Shown here: one piece after another, positions 37,001 through 45,308 of the stretch
Layout of the letters: the number at the start of each line of letters is the position of its first letter
Numbering within the stretch: position 1 is the first letter of the stretch
DNA from: Watersipora subatra
Taxonomy: Eukaryota; Bryozoa; Gymnolaemata; Cheilostomatida; Watersiporidae
Assembly (NCBI RefSeq): GCF_963576615.1
Contig: NC_088711.1
Span: forward strand, 18,880,182-18,944,181
Length of the DNA stretch: 64,000 nucleotides
Reading direction: 5' to 3'
Position numbers and translations under genes: made by a program
Notes under the pieces: model-generated
Seen by the model: the letters and a program-made list of their open reading frames with translations, nothing else
The model's database searches: none
What the model was told of the DNA's origin: nothing

Positions 37001-37499
37001 ATTATTTTATTAGATCTCATTTCTTACTTTTGATGCTGAACAAGTCGCTAAATTTTAGTCATTTCATCATTATTGATGAATAATTAGCGATTAAATAATT
37101 AAGTGATTAATTGTGATTTGTGTAAAAAAGTCGAATTAACTTTCTGATTTAATTTTTGTTCAAATTACAGCAGGAACTTCTGCGAAGTCTAAAGATTTGA
37201 CAAAAAGCAAAAAAGACGATCTGTCCGGTGACTGCTCTAGTGCCCTACAATGGCTTCGAAATAGGAGAGAGAAAACTAAAGAGAAGAAAAAAGCTAACCT
37301 TAGAAGTGCTCAAGAGAGAGAAATAGAAGATTTCATTATGGGGCGTTCTACTCCTAATGTTCCTGAACCATTACTAACCGAGAGGAAAACTAGACTCTTC
37401 AGTGATAAGGACAAGCGGGATCTGTCTGAGGCGATCAGCAAGGGTTCTAAATTATTCAATATTTATGAGGATGAATCCGAAGATGGCTACGAGTTTTAG
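24934..37499 (+). CDS. OTU gene 1: split gene for an OTU-domain cysteine-protease-like protein
   Basis: Gene model read by eye: coding exons 24,934-25,021, 26,057-26,158, 29,529-29,603, 30,284-30,793 and 37,171-37,499 join in one frame (1,104 nt, 367 residues plus stop). All introns are GT-AG and all lie in phase 1. The product has an acidic N terminus, a Ser/Arg-rich linker, one OTU domain (about residues 115-255) with DGNC (Cys about 134) and THY (His about 247), and a basic, coiled-coil-like tail ending in an acidic patch. OTU proteins cleave ubiquitin chains; that activity here is inferred from the motifs. Two decayed OTU exons (33,307 and 35,301) lie in the last intron and are assumed to be skipped; their symmetric phase permits this. 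A poly(A) signal lies at 37,637. Small exons may be missed. It is a paralogue of the gene at 42,436-53,462. Confidence 0.7.
26057..26158 (+). CDS. OTU gene 1, possible exon 2
   Basis: A 102-nt open segment after a good polypyrimidine acceptor (CTTCTATTGCAG) with phase 1 at both ends. It encodes a basic peptide with RQRDDSTSRLSRRKSFWNRF, which contains RRKS, a likely basophilic-kinase target. The donor GTTTGT is weak, so the exon may be optional or false. Confidence 0.5.
26427..26640 (+). mobile_element. LINE 3' end, strongly 5'-truncated, with AAT-type tail
   Basis: An AAT/ATA microsatellite (26,427-26,475) is followed by about 130 bp starting TTTTGAGGAAGGTCCTC and ending CACACGACTGTGAAGAAAAA. 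This matches the minus-strand sequence at 59,300-59,420 downstream of a LINE endonuclease domain. The copy ends in ACAATAATAATAACC with an ATC run, as the other copy does. It is only the 3' UTR of a non-LTR retrotransposon. Confidence 0.75.
26805..27160. mobile_element. Palindromic MITE, copy 1
   Basis: Non-coding element with long inverted ends: ATATCGGCATTTTTTC on the left answers AATACCAATAATTTTT on the right, with a GTGATCTGAGTGCCAGAATG core. It is the most diverged of five copies (others at 34,720, 49,710, 60,873 and 63,275). Confidence 0.65.
28235..28400. repeat. Degenerate GATGGCGGAAGGT-type minisatellite
   Basis: Imperfect repeats of about 30-40 bp built on GTGATGGCGGAAGGTTATGG and TAACGCAATG. 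Locally GC-richer than its surroundings. Confidence 0.5.
29529..29603 (+). CDS. OTU gene 1, exon 3
   Basis: A 75-nt symmetric phase-1 exon between acceptor TTTCACATTTGCAG and donor GTGAGT. It encodes a Ser-rich linker, SKSRSSGTSSKDFADIDSS. The start of the last exon (GTSAKSKDLTKS) resembles it, hinting at an old internal duplication. Confidence 0.65.
29880..29960 (+). mobile_element. tRNA-derived SINE head
   Basis: TAGCGGTTTAGATCACTAG and later AGATCAAATCCCCTGGGCAG resemble A and B boxes of a tRNA with matching spacing, but no full cloverleaf survives. Probable remnant of a tRNA-related SINE. Confidence 0.45.
30284..30793 (+). CDS. OTU gene 1, catalytic OTU exon
   Basis: One 510-nt exon carries a whole OTU-like domain. 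After EQLAALGRKI come the catalytic loop VPADGNCMFASVAQQV, a helical section, WNLDIGDIAL, strand ERIVVLR, FPEDG, DTIVIVQ and THYSAS. DGNC with the downstream HY fits the Cys and His of OTU proteases (peptidase clan CA); by position they are about Cys134 and His247. The donor chosen is GAAG|GTGATA. Reading on to 30,909 is open but gives a hydrophobic tail that looks intronic. Confidence 0.85.
30962..31060 (+). mobile_element. tRNA-derived SINE head
   Basis: GTAGTGGTTGGTTAATTG followed by CACCAGTTCGAATCTCACTG and a T-rich run. The B box GTTCGAATC is near perfect; the rest of the fold is degraded. Not a functional tRNA. Confidence 0.5.
32240..32530. other. GC-rich island of unknown origin in an intron
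   Basis: About 290 bp is clearly richer in G and C than the surrounding AT-rich intron and is open on both strands (about 99 codons on plus, 145 on minus). I recognise no domain. Base composition suggests an inserted fragment of a mobile element. Confidence 0.4.
33010..33230. repeat. Intron segment similar to 34,380-34,600
   Basis: Shares an ordered set of short matches (TTTTGTGTAAAATATT, ATTAA-rich core, GTATTTGAGT-like end) with sequence before the next decayed OTU exon. The simplest reading is that intron and exon were duplicated together. It includes an AATTAATTAATAATT palindromic stretch at about 33,135-33,175. Confidence 0.45.
33307..33771 (+). pseudogene. OTU gene 1, decayed second OTU exon
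   Basis: Acceptor CCTTTCCTGCAG and donor GCG|GTAAGA frame a 465-nt symmetric phase-1 exon, exactly the length of the first OTU exon of gene 2. It reads KQLAFFGRLIDPVPTHHNSM and later HQDTIVIFKD, so it is clearly OTU-derived, but two in-frame stops (TGA about 33,480, TAA about 33,577) interrupt it with no frameshift. HHNS stands where DGNC would be and HN replaces HY. The matching domain in gene 2 also has Ser for Cys, so catalytic loss probably predates decay. Confidence 0.8.
34380..34600. repeat. Intron segment similar to 33,010-33,230
   Basis: Partner of the segment before the previous decayed exon, lying upstream of the decayed exon at 35,301. A palindromic MITE copy (34,720-35,145) sits between it and that exon. 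Confidence 0.45.
34720..35145. mobile_element. Palindromic MITE, copy 2
   Basis: Ends GTTTATCTTTAA on the right, the terminus shared with copies at 49,710 and 60,873. Left-arm landmarks (GGTGATCTGACTGCC, TGTTTCAAAA) are mirrored on the right (TTTTGAAACATCC, GGCAATCAGACCACC). No coding capacity and no clear target-site duplication by eye. Inserted in OTU gene 1 just before a decayed exon. Confidence 0.8.
35301..35790 (+). pseudogene. OTU gene 1, decayed third OTU exon
   Basis: After acceptor TTTTGCTTTGACAG the phase-1 frame gives EQQKANLGRELVP, then stop, SDIFNSLSRSIVQQLKTG, and later ITLVIVRKFSN, matching the order of OTU landmarks (loop, helix, VIV strand). At least five in-frame stops are present. 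No DGNC and no HY remain and the 3' splice border is unclear. It is more decayed than the exon at 33,307. Confidence 0.65.
35791..37170. other. Last intron of OTU gene 1, remainder
   Basis: AT-rich sequence between the decayed exon and the last exon; no repeat family or open frame worth reporting. Confidence 0.5.
37171..37499 (+). CDS. OTU gene 1, last exon
   Basis: Acceptor TTCAAATTACAG, then GTSAKSKDLTKSKKDD, SSALQWLRNRREKTKEKKKA, a heptad-like charged helix, NVPEPLLTERKTR and a C-terminal FNIYEDESEDGYEF before TAG. The tail is basic then acidic with two Tyr in acidic context (YED, YEF). No known domain is recognised. The frame and phase match the upstream exons. Confidence 0.75.
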
Positions 37500-37636
37500 T
37501 CACAAACATTTTTACATCTCGATGATAACTAACATCGAGCAACATAGATTATAGCAAAGACCGGACAGATGTCTATCAACTTTACCTGCTGAAAAAAAGA
37601 CTATTAGCTAGTTTATAATTTAAGCTGTATAAAGAA

Positions 37637-37642
37637 AATAAA
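37637..37642 (+). promoter_or_regulatory. Poly(A) signal AATAAA of OTU gene 1
   Basis: Canonical hexamer 138 nt after the stop codon, in AT-rich 3' sequence. Confidence 0.55.
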
Positions 37643-37786
37643 GATGATACAATACAATTTGCAACAGAATACATATACAGAAGAATGATAACAGTATGTA
37701 AAGTTTTCTTACCTATAAAATAGATAATAACAGAGCAGTGTAACATTTGATAAAAACTGTATAACTTAGAGTTTCATGTATATATA

Positions 37787-37880
37787 GGAAATATATATAT
37801 ATATATATATATATATAATAGATAAGTGGTCAGGCCTACTGCTAACAGCACTCTACGCTCTAAAAAGTGCAGAGTGTTAT
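37787..37880. repeat. AT microsatellite plus conserved end of the hammerhead-bearing element
   Basis: A TA run is followed by GTGGTCAGGCCTACTGCTAA and CAGCACTCTACGCTC, which recur inverted at 54,670-54,740 next to another AT tract and another hammerhead motif. This marks one end of a dispersed element family. Confidence 0.7.
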
Positions 37881-37947
37881 AACTAACTAGAGTGTGGAAT
37901 AGGTTAATTTTACTTATCTTTATTCCAGATTGATGTTTTATTCTGGG

Positions 37948-37990
37948 GTCACGACAGGTCTGTTTCGTGCTGGTGCACTCTTCAGGTGAC
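37948..37990 (-). ncRNA. Hammerhead ribozyme motif, minus strand
   Basis: Exact mirror of the motif at 38,011-38,053, carried on the other arm of the palindrome, with the same core and stems. Confidence 0.75.
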
Positions 37991-38010
37991 TTGTGTTGAA
38001 TCCAACACAA

Positions 38011-38053
38011 GTCACCTGAAGAGTGCACCAGCACGAAACAGACCTGTCGTGAC
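38011..38053 (+). ncRNA. Hammerhead ribozyme motif, plus strand
   Basis: Stem I GTCAC/GTGAC; core CTGAAGA, fitting CUGANGA; stem II GTGC-ACCA-GCAC; second core GAAA; short stem III CAG-AC-CTG; and TC before the expected cleavage point. Every invariant hammerhead position is present. The very short stem III is typical of the minimal hammerheads in Penelope-like elements and retrozymes, which often act as dimers. Confidence 0.8.
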
Positions 38054-38119
38054 CCCAGAATAAAACATCAATCTGGAATAAAGATAAGTAAAATTAACCT
38101 ATTCCACACTCCAGTTAGT

Positions 38120-38120
<1 letters not shown>

Positions 38121-38148
<28 letters not shown>
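38121..38148. repeat. AT microsatellite
   Basis: Run of AT dinucleotides at the right border of the palindrome. Confidence 0.9.
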
Positions 38149-38150
<2 letters not shown>

Positions 38151-38554
38151 CTGTTGCTAAAAATTTCCTTTCAAAAAACTTTTCTTAGTAATACCATACA
38201 AAAATAATAAAACAAGAAAAAAGTGTTGACAGCCAATAAAATCAAATAATTGGACTGAAACAGCCTTTAAAGTACCTTTCTCTGCTAAGGAAATATATAT
38301 TAGGTAGAAAATTGTTAAAGCAGCTAGCAATAATAATTTCAAAATAATTGTTAAATGCTGCATGCAATTTGTTCATATCACATAAGCTGAAATAAGTTGA
38401 AAACCAGAAATAAATTGAAAGTCAAAGACTACACAATGGAAGAAAAGAAGTGATATATGGGTGGGGGATGGGCGTTACTATAGTAACAAAATCTTAAAGG
38501 TCCTCAGTCTCTAGCTGCAGTAAAGAAAAGCTTTGATATGAAAACTCAAGCGTG

Positions 38555-39715
38555 TTATTTAAAGGTTTACTTGCAACAAAATTCACATTACAGTTATTTG
38601 GTATATAAAGATTCACCATGTCTTACTCTGTTGTGTTGTAGGGTTACAAGATCTTGAAAGCTTAAAAACGAACAGTTAATCGCAGCCATCACGAAAACGC
38701 CGTAGTTTGAAATCTCTTTATTTCAATGATGTACTCAACTCAATGTGATTATCGTTTTGACATGTGATTTTATCGCGTGAAATTAAAGGCTAATAAAAGA
38801 CTCGATATAAAACTTCTCGTAGCACTAGTTTATGACAAACACTTTGGGTTCTACCAGAAGACATGTATCAAATATAGATGCTCGCTACTTTACAGTTTCG
38901 TTTCAGTCTGGTCTAATCATCTTGTCGTAGTCTGATCATGTGACCTATACTTTTTGCCAAATAGCGCGAACATTTTCTGCAGCATTTTCTCGACTATCAC
39001 AGGTGACCAACAGGCTCGTCATGTTTATCAGCGAATGATATGCACTCCTTCAAGCTAAGGTTAAAAGCTAAGGTTAAACCGATTTTTACAGTAAGTTTTG
39101 AGATATCAGTGCTCAAAGTGACAGCATTACCTCCCATTTAATTTGTTTTGGAAAGGGATTCCAATCTACGGCGTTTTCATGATGGCTGCGACGAACTGTT
39201 CGTTTTTTAGCTAATACTTCGCAAATAGTTTTTGCAGCACTTTTTGATTATCACAAACGACCAACAGGCTCGTCATGATTATCAGACAATGGTATGTACT
39301 CCTTCAAGCTAAGGCTAAAAAATAAATGAATTTTTACGGTAAGCTATAAGATACCACTGCTAATAGTGACATCATTAAAATGAAGATAAAATAGACGCTT
39401 AAGAACAATAGACATAGTTTTATTGAACGCGTGAAGTACATTTGTGAAATATTTCAATGAATAAAGTTGCATGAAAGTGTAAACAGAAACCATGTAACAC
39501 AGCTATGTCACGTTTGAGCCGTTTTAGAAAGAGAATCCAAACTACGGCGGTCTCGTGTGGCTGCGATTAACTGTTTGTTTTTGTGCTTTTAAGAGCTCGT
39601 AACCACATTTCCACATATATGGCACGTACAACACAACAGAGTAAGACATGGTAAATTTTTTGATACCAAATAACTGTAATGGGAATTTTGTTGCAAGTCA
39701 ACCTTTAAGCAGGAC
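38555..39715. mobile_element. Long-TIR non-autonomous DNA element (~1.15 kb)
   Basis: About 160-bp inverted ends: the left has TTGCAACAAAATTCACATTA, CCATGTCTTACTCTGTTGTG and CGCAGCCATCACGAAAACGC; the right carries the same words inverted. Inside, GACCAACAGGCTCGTCATG and CTCCTTCAAGCTAAGG occur twice, about 245 bp apart, each time before a copy of the TIR inner part. No transposase is visible. Confidence 0.75.
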
Positions 39716-40215
39716 ATAGTAGCTTTGAAGTGGTGTATTTGCTGAAATAACTAAATATTTCGGTTTTCCATCCTATAAATATGCTGTTGAATTGTTTCCT
39801 CGCCATACTGACATCATATGCACATGTATCATGAGTTTTTGAAGAAATGAAGCTCAAGGTTGCTTCTCGATTGTCTTATTAGATTGTCAAACACCTGTTT
39901 CAAAGTGAGATTTTTAGTGGCAACACTTAAAAGTGTGTTCTGTGTTTATGGTTTTATGCTGTTCTTCTGAGCTGCTAGTTAACTTCTGAATTTTATTCCC
40001 ATATTGATGAAGAATCTTACTGACATTTATTAGTTTGACAGTAAGAATTATACCATGCTGATTGCATATTTGTGAAAGGAAACCTCAAATCAAATGAATA
40101 ATTTTTACAATGAATTATTTTGTTGTTGTTGCTAAATGCAACTTTAAATACCAGGCTCTGGAATCTACATATATAAAGCTCAATGACTGTGATTCTGTTT
40201 GTGATGCTGTCAGTA
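39716..40215. other. Intergenic DNA, nothing recognised
   Basis: AT-rich sequence between a DNA element and a SINE-like head; no gene or clear repeat. Confidence 0.4.
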
Positions 40216-40330
40216 CTTTGGCCTATCCAGAACAAAGAAGCTCGCTTGGTGCTGGGTTTTAACTCATGGAGGTTGCAACTACAAGTTTCAAACCACACTT
40301 TCAACAACTGAGCTAAATAGTCCTTAGCAA
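40216..40330 (-). mobile_element. tRNA-derived SINE head, minus strand
   Basis: On the minus strand TAGCTCAGTTGTTGAAAGTG (A-box-like) is followed by CATGAGTTAAAACCCAGCACC (B-box-like) with tRNA spacing. The fold is degraded, so it is a SINE or tRNA remnant. Confidence 0.5.
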
Positions 40331-40499
40331 CCTAACGCTCCTATTATATATGGTATACCATAAGCACACGCTCTATGTAAACTTTTGATTATTAAATAAC
40401 ATTTCCTTTGGATTTACTATTTTTTGAAATTGATTTAAAAACTAATTTTTTGCTACCATTACCCATGTTCTTAAATTGTAATTTATAAATGTGCTATTA

Positions 40500-41150
40500 C
40501 ACTTCTATTTCTGTTTTTTTAGAAAGTTTGATTGCCAGACCAGTGAAGGCTAATAATTTTCTTAAAAATTCTCTTTCCATTCGGTCAGACAAAGACAGTC
40601 CGATATTTCATTTTAAAATTTGTACCAGTATCGGAAGGTATCGGTATCGTCGTTTTTAAAGTTTTGATGGATAGCTTATGCTAAAACTGTAACTTTTTTT
40701 ATACACACACTTCTATGCAATAATTCTTATTATCAATTGAACATATTCAGGATTTTTATTTTGTTTTCTCAGTTCGTATTAATTGTATCATTACCGAATC
40801 CTATTTTATTGTAATTGTAGCAAATCATACCTAATTTAACTATTACTTGCATATTATTTCACATTTACATGTAAATACTTTTATGATTGTTTTACTTTGT
40901 TTCTTAATTTATTTGATCTACAAAAAACATTTTTCTGGAAAGTTACAGTTGTCTGACAAAGTTTGAAAATCGCTACAATTGTTTTATTTTTTTCCACAGT
41001 TTATTTAAATTGCACAAAACACTTTTCTCATAATATGAAGCTTGAAGGTTAGAATGGTAAACGTTGCTATATATTAAATAAAAATCAATTTTCTGTGCAA
41101 AGATTCTTATTACCCGGGCAACAGCGGGCATTCAGCTAGTTGATAAATAT
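40500..41150 (-). repeat. Dispersed repeat family R1, inverted copy
   Basis: Reverse complement matches 47,075-47,680 over about 600 bp, from the ACCCGGGCAACAGCGGGC-type end through TCAATTTTCTGTGCAAAGA, GGTAATGATACAATTAATAC-like and GCTATCCATCAAAACT to TCTTTGTCTGA. Non-coding; class uncertain. Confidence 0.75.
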
Positions 41151-42435
41151 TTGTTGCATACTGTATCAAGTGTTGCTGATAGACTTTAAAAACATAATGT
41201 CTTTTGAAAATATATTTGTTGATTCTCCTAAATTACTTGTCTTTTGTTACAACTCTAACATCTAGACATAATAAAAAGTGATAGCTATTCAATATGTGTT
41301 TTAGGTGGTTACATGCATGCCATCGCACATAATCTGAAAAAAATTGTTTGAATGTAACACCTATATATTTAAAAGTAGGGCTTGATGATAGCAAATGATA
41401 GCAATTATATGAAAACTGATTGATCAGCTTCAGTGCTAGGAATTTTGTAACAGACAATAATTTTGTTAAAAATTATTTGACATTTGAAAAATTTGTTGGT
41501 ACTGCAGCATTGGTCACTGGCTAAGCTCTACCGGCCTAAAAATTCTAAAAAAAAACATGGATTGAACTGTTCCATCTTTATGGCAACCAAACATGCAATA
41601 TGGTATTTTGATCAAAAGGGATTCATTTTTAATTAGTATAATTTGGTTAAATTAAATTTGTAGTACTATTTTTCTCAACAGTCAACCAACTTGCTGCAAA
41701 ATCTCTCGGCAAAAAATGGTTACATCATTGACGGAAGCTTGGACCATTTTGAGATTGTAAGTACAGACATACTCAAAATATCACCAAGTAAACTAAATTT
41801 ATATATAACTGCACCAAGAGCTATTAAAAATGTTTTTTAGCCACTCCATCAACTCTGATCTGTGACAGATCTCTGATTTTCAGAGTACAAGCATTCACTG
41901 GGTGATAAATAACTATTTTACATAGTGTGAACATATCTTAGTCAGTAGTGACTAGCAAAGTGCTTCTTGTAAAGATCCTAGCCATATCTTGGTAGAAAAA
42001 AGAGTCAGGTTGATGAGCACTCAAACTTTGCAGATGGCTCTAAGGCTTATTTTTAGCTTTGTCCATCAATTAAAACAGGCATACCAGCATCTAAAATTTA
42101 AACACAAACTACAGTAAAAAAATTCAATCAAATCCTGAAACACTAATTTTGACATATAATTAGTATATGCTAAGCATATTTTCCTTACAACTTCATAAAG
42201 CAAAAAGTATTGTTTTATTTGTTGCGTGTTTAGCATTCCTAAAATCATGGTTTCACAAGTTGTAAAAAATGTCCATGCTTGTTATAGCAAAGTTGATGAT
42301 GTCATACAAGAAAGAGTTTTTCAAAAGATTAAATAAGTCCAAAATTCGACATGAAAATTTTATAGTAGATTCAGAGGTTTAAACTATGCACGGGTATACA
42401 CCTAGTTTCCTAAAGAGTTGTGTCACCTTGATTTA
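41151..42435. other. Intergenic DNA before OTU gene 2
   Basis: Nothing definite. A possible short OTU-like remnant near 41,680-41,760 (frame reading NQLAAKSLGKKW after an acceptor-like AACAG) is too brief to call. Confidence 0.4.
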
Positions 42436-42586
42436 ATGGCCTCAAACAATAATGTAAAAACAAATGGTACGGGCTGTGAACAGCCTCGTATAAACAATTG
42501 TGCTGCTGCACTTGAAGATGACGACTCATTCTATGTAAACATGAGCGGATCCGGAAAAAGTTGTAAAAATGTAGTCGAAGTTGAAG
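42436..42586 (+). CDS. OTU gene 2, probable exon 1
   Basis: ATG at 42,436 with G at +4 opens 50 codons: MASNNNVKTNGTGCEQ, then AALEDDDSFYVNMSGSGKSC and VVEVE. The donor taken is GAAG|GTTGGT in phase 1; the alternative GTAACT five bases on would make a TGA across the junction with the exon at 49,171. DDDSFYVNM is an acidic Tyr motif fitting both YxxM and YxN SH2 ligands. Assignment to this gene rests on order, frame and phase. Confidence 0.5.
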
Positions 42587-42830
42587 GTTGGTAACTCAAA
42601 CAATTGTAAACAGTTTTTCTACTTTTTTGAATACTCGAGTTTGAATTGACCAGAATAATATAAATTATTATCATTAAATTTACTTTTGTGTAAATGCATT
42701 TTGAAGTAAATATTTTTGTTTTTGTGTTTATGTCACACCATGGCAACGCCGTTTTATATGTTGATCGTTTTTTTGTGGTACCGTATGAAATTATCTTTTC
42801 TATAAAAATATTATGGATTGCTCAATAAAA

Positions 42831-42868
<38 letters not shown>

Positions 42869-43170
42869 GTTTCCTCACCCCGGATACCCCGTATGGGTGG
42901 TAAATTCTGCTCTAACTCGGGTCTCCTACCAGAGACCTGGGAGTTTGAGCACTCGCCTCAAGATCTTAGCTGTTCCCAATAGCACACTTTTCTGCAACTC
43001 ACCTGAGTTGATTGTTGTTGGTATTTGGGCAAGCCACATTTTATGCGCCGGTGTTATTGCGCCCAGTGCCCCAATGACTACTGGGATTACAGTTGTTCTT
43101 ACATTCCAGCATTTTTCAATGCTGGAATGTAAGAACATTTTATATATATATATATAAATATATATACATA

Positions 43171-43203
<33 letters not shown>

Positions 43204-45239
43204 TTACTTTTATTGGGAAGTCACTAAAAGTATATATAAAGTATGAAGTACCAATTGTAAAATTTTGTGATATTCACACTATAAAACATGTTTTGTATGT
43301 CAGTTTACAGCTCGATTACCTAGGAGCATTTGTTTTGGAGTGTAACAAAAAGGAGATCGCATATAAAATAGAAATTGAATAACAAAAATTAATATTATCA
43401 TATCAAACACGGATCGCGGCGGGATAGCAAACATGCATGTTTTGCAATACCAAACATGCAGATTAACATACCAAACATGGACTTTGACATTTAGAACATG
43501 TAAACTGGCAAACTAAACATGTTTTTATAGTGTGGATATCACAAAATTTTACAATTGGCATTTCATAATAAAGAGTCTATATTATAACCATATAGCTTAA
43601 AATAGCAATATAGCAATACACACTTGCTATATTGCTACAATATAGCAGTACACACTTGCTATATTGCTACAATATAGCAGTACACACTTGCTATATTGAT
43701 ACAACATAGCAGTACACATTTGCTATATTGATACAATATAGCAGTACACACTTGCTATATTGATACAATATAGCAGTACACACTTGCTATATTGATACAA
43801 TATAGCAGTACACACTTGCTATATTGCTACAATATAGCAGTACACACTTGCTATATTGATACAATATTGCAGTACACTTGCTATATTGCTACAATATAGC
43901 AGTACACACTTGCTATATTGATACAATATTGCAGTACACTTGCTATATTGCTACAATATAGCAGTACACACTTGCTATATTGATACAATATAGCAGTACA
44001 CACTTGCTATATTGCTACAATATATCAGTACACACTTGCTAAATTGCTGCAATATAGCAGTACACACTTGCTATATTGATACAATATAGCAGTACACACT
44101 TGCTATATTGATACAATATAGCAGTACACACTTGCTATATTGCTACAATATAGCAGTACACACTTGCTATATTGATACAATATTGCAGTACACTTGCTAT
44201 ATTGCTACAATATAGCAGTACACACTTGCTATATTGATACAATATAGCAGTACACACTTGCTATATTGCTACAATATATCAGTACACACTTGCTATATTG
44301 CTACAATATAGCAGTACACACTTGCTATGTTGATACAATATAGCAATACACACTTGATATATTGATACAATATAGCAGTACACACCTACAATGTTTAACG
44401 CTATTCTCTTGATCTCCATCACAACTGGACTATGTAAAAATAACCACATTGACATAGCTGTCGCATGGCAGCTTGAACTAGCAATACAGGACCATTACAG
44501 AGAATGAAATTACATGCAAGAGAGTAATTGTGGATGACTGAATTGATATTATACAGCATATTTAGCTGATCAGATGAAGACGAGCAACTGAATGTTGAAT
44601 TAACTCTGTAATTAACAGCACAAGTATTAAAAAACACTAAACTTTGTATGACCAGCTAGCCTAAGTTTGTTGTTTAGCAATTTACTACTAGTCTAAGGCA
44701 ATATTTCTTGATTTATTATTTATTTAACCAAAGTTCTAATTTTTCTGTAGTTGTTTTCAGTAAAAGCCTGATTTTTGCGTAGTTTAGAATTTATTATTTA
44801 TATCCGGTGTCTAGTTAACAAAATGACTATAAACAAAAGGACTTTTCTTTACTTTCTGGTTAGTCTGCAAACATAACCACTAAACAAACAAATATTATAC
44901 TTTGATTACGGCATTTACCAAAGCAGTCTAAAAAATAGTTGAATATCTTTACACTTGTTATGTAAGGAATTGTGTTGGTACATCAGATTCTGTCCGGTAA
45001 AAGTCTGAATAGGAAATTATTAAAGAATTTCTTTGATACTAATTTTGTACTACTCGAACTACTCAATAAATATTTCAAAGTCATCAAAATTAGTATCAAA
45101 GAAATTTCTTAATAATTTCCTATTCAGACTTTTACCTGACAGAATCTGATGTACCAACACAATTCCTTACATAACAAGTGGATATTGCACAGTTCGTTAC
45201 AGAGTGCTCAATGATAAATCAGAGCTAAATTATAAAATA

Positions 45240-45308
<69 letters not shown>

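Larger units (their letters stand above)
37881..38120. repeat. 240-bp near-perfect palindrome with a hammerhead on each strand
   Basis: Two 118-bp arms with a 4-nt centre (AATC at 37,999-38,002) and essentially one mismatch. Flanked on both sides by AT microsatellites. Each arm holds one hammerhead ribozyme motif (separate entries). Confidence 0.95.

Noticed and set aside
41680-41765. Possible OTU exon remnant (NQLAAKSLGKKW)
   Set aside because: Only about a dozen residues match the pre-loop helix and a stop follows; chance similarity cannot be excluded.
43602-44393. CRISPR-like regular repeats
   Set aside because: Units are contiguous with no unique spacers, and the genome is eukaryotic; this is a minisatellite.
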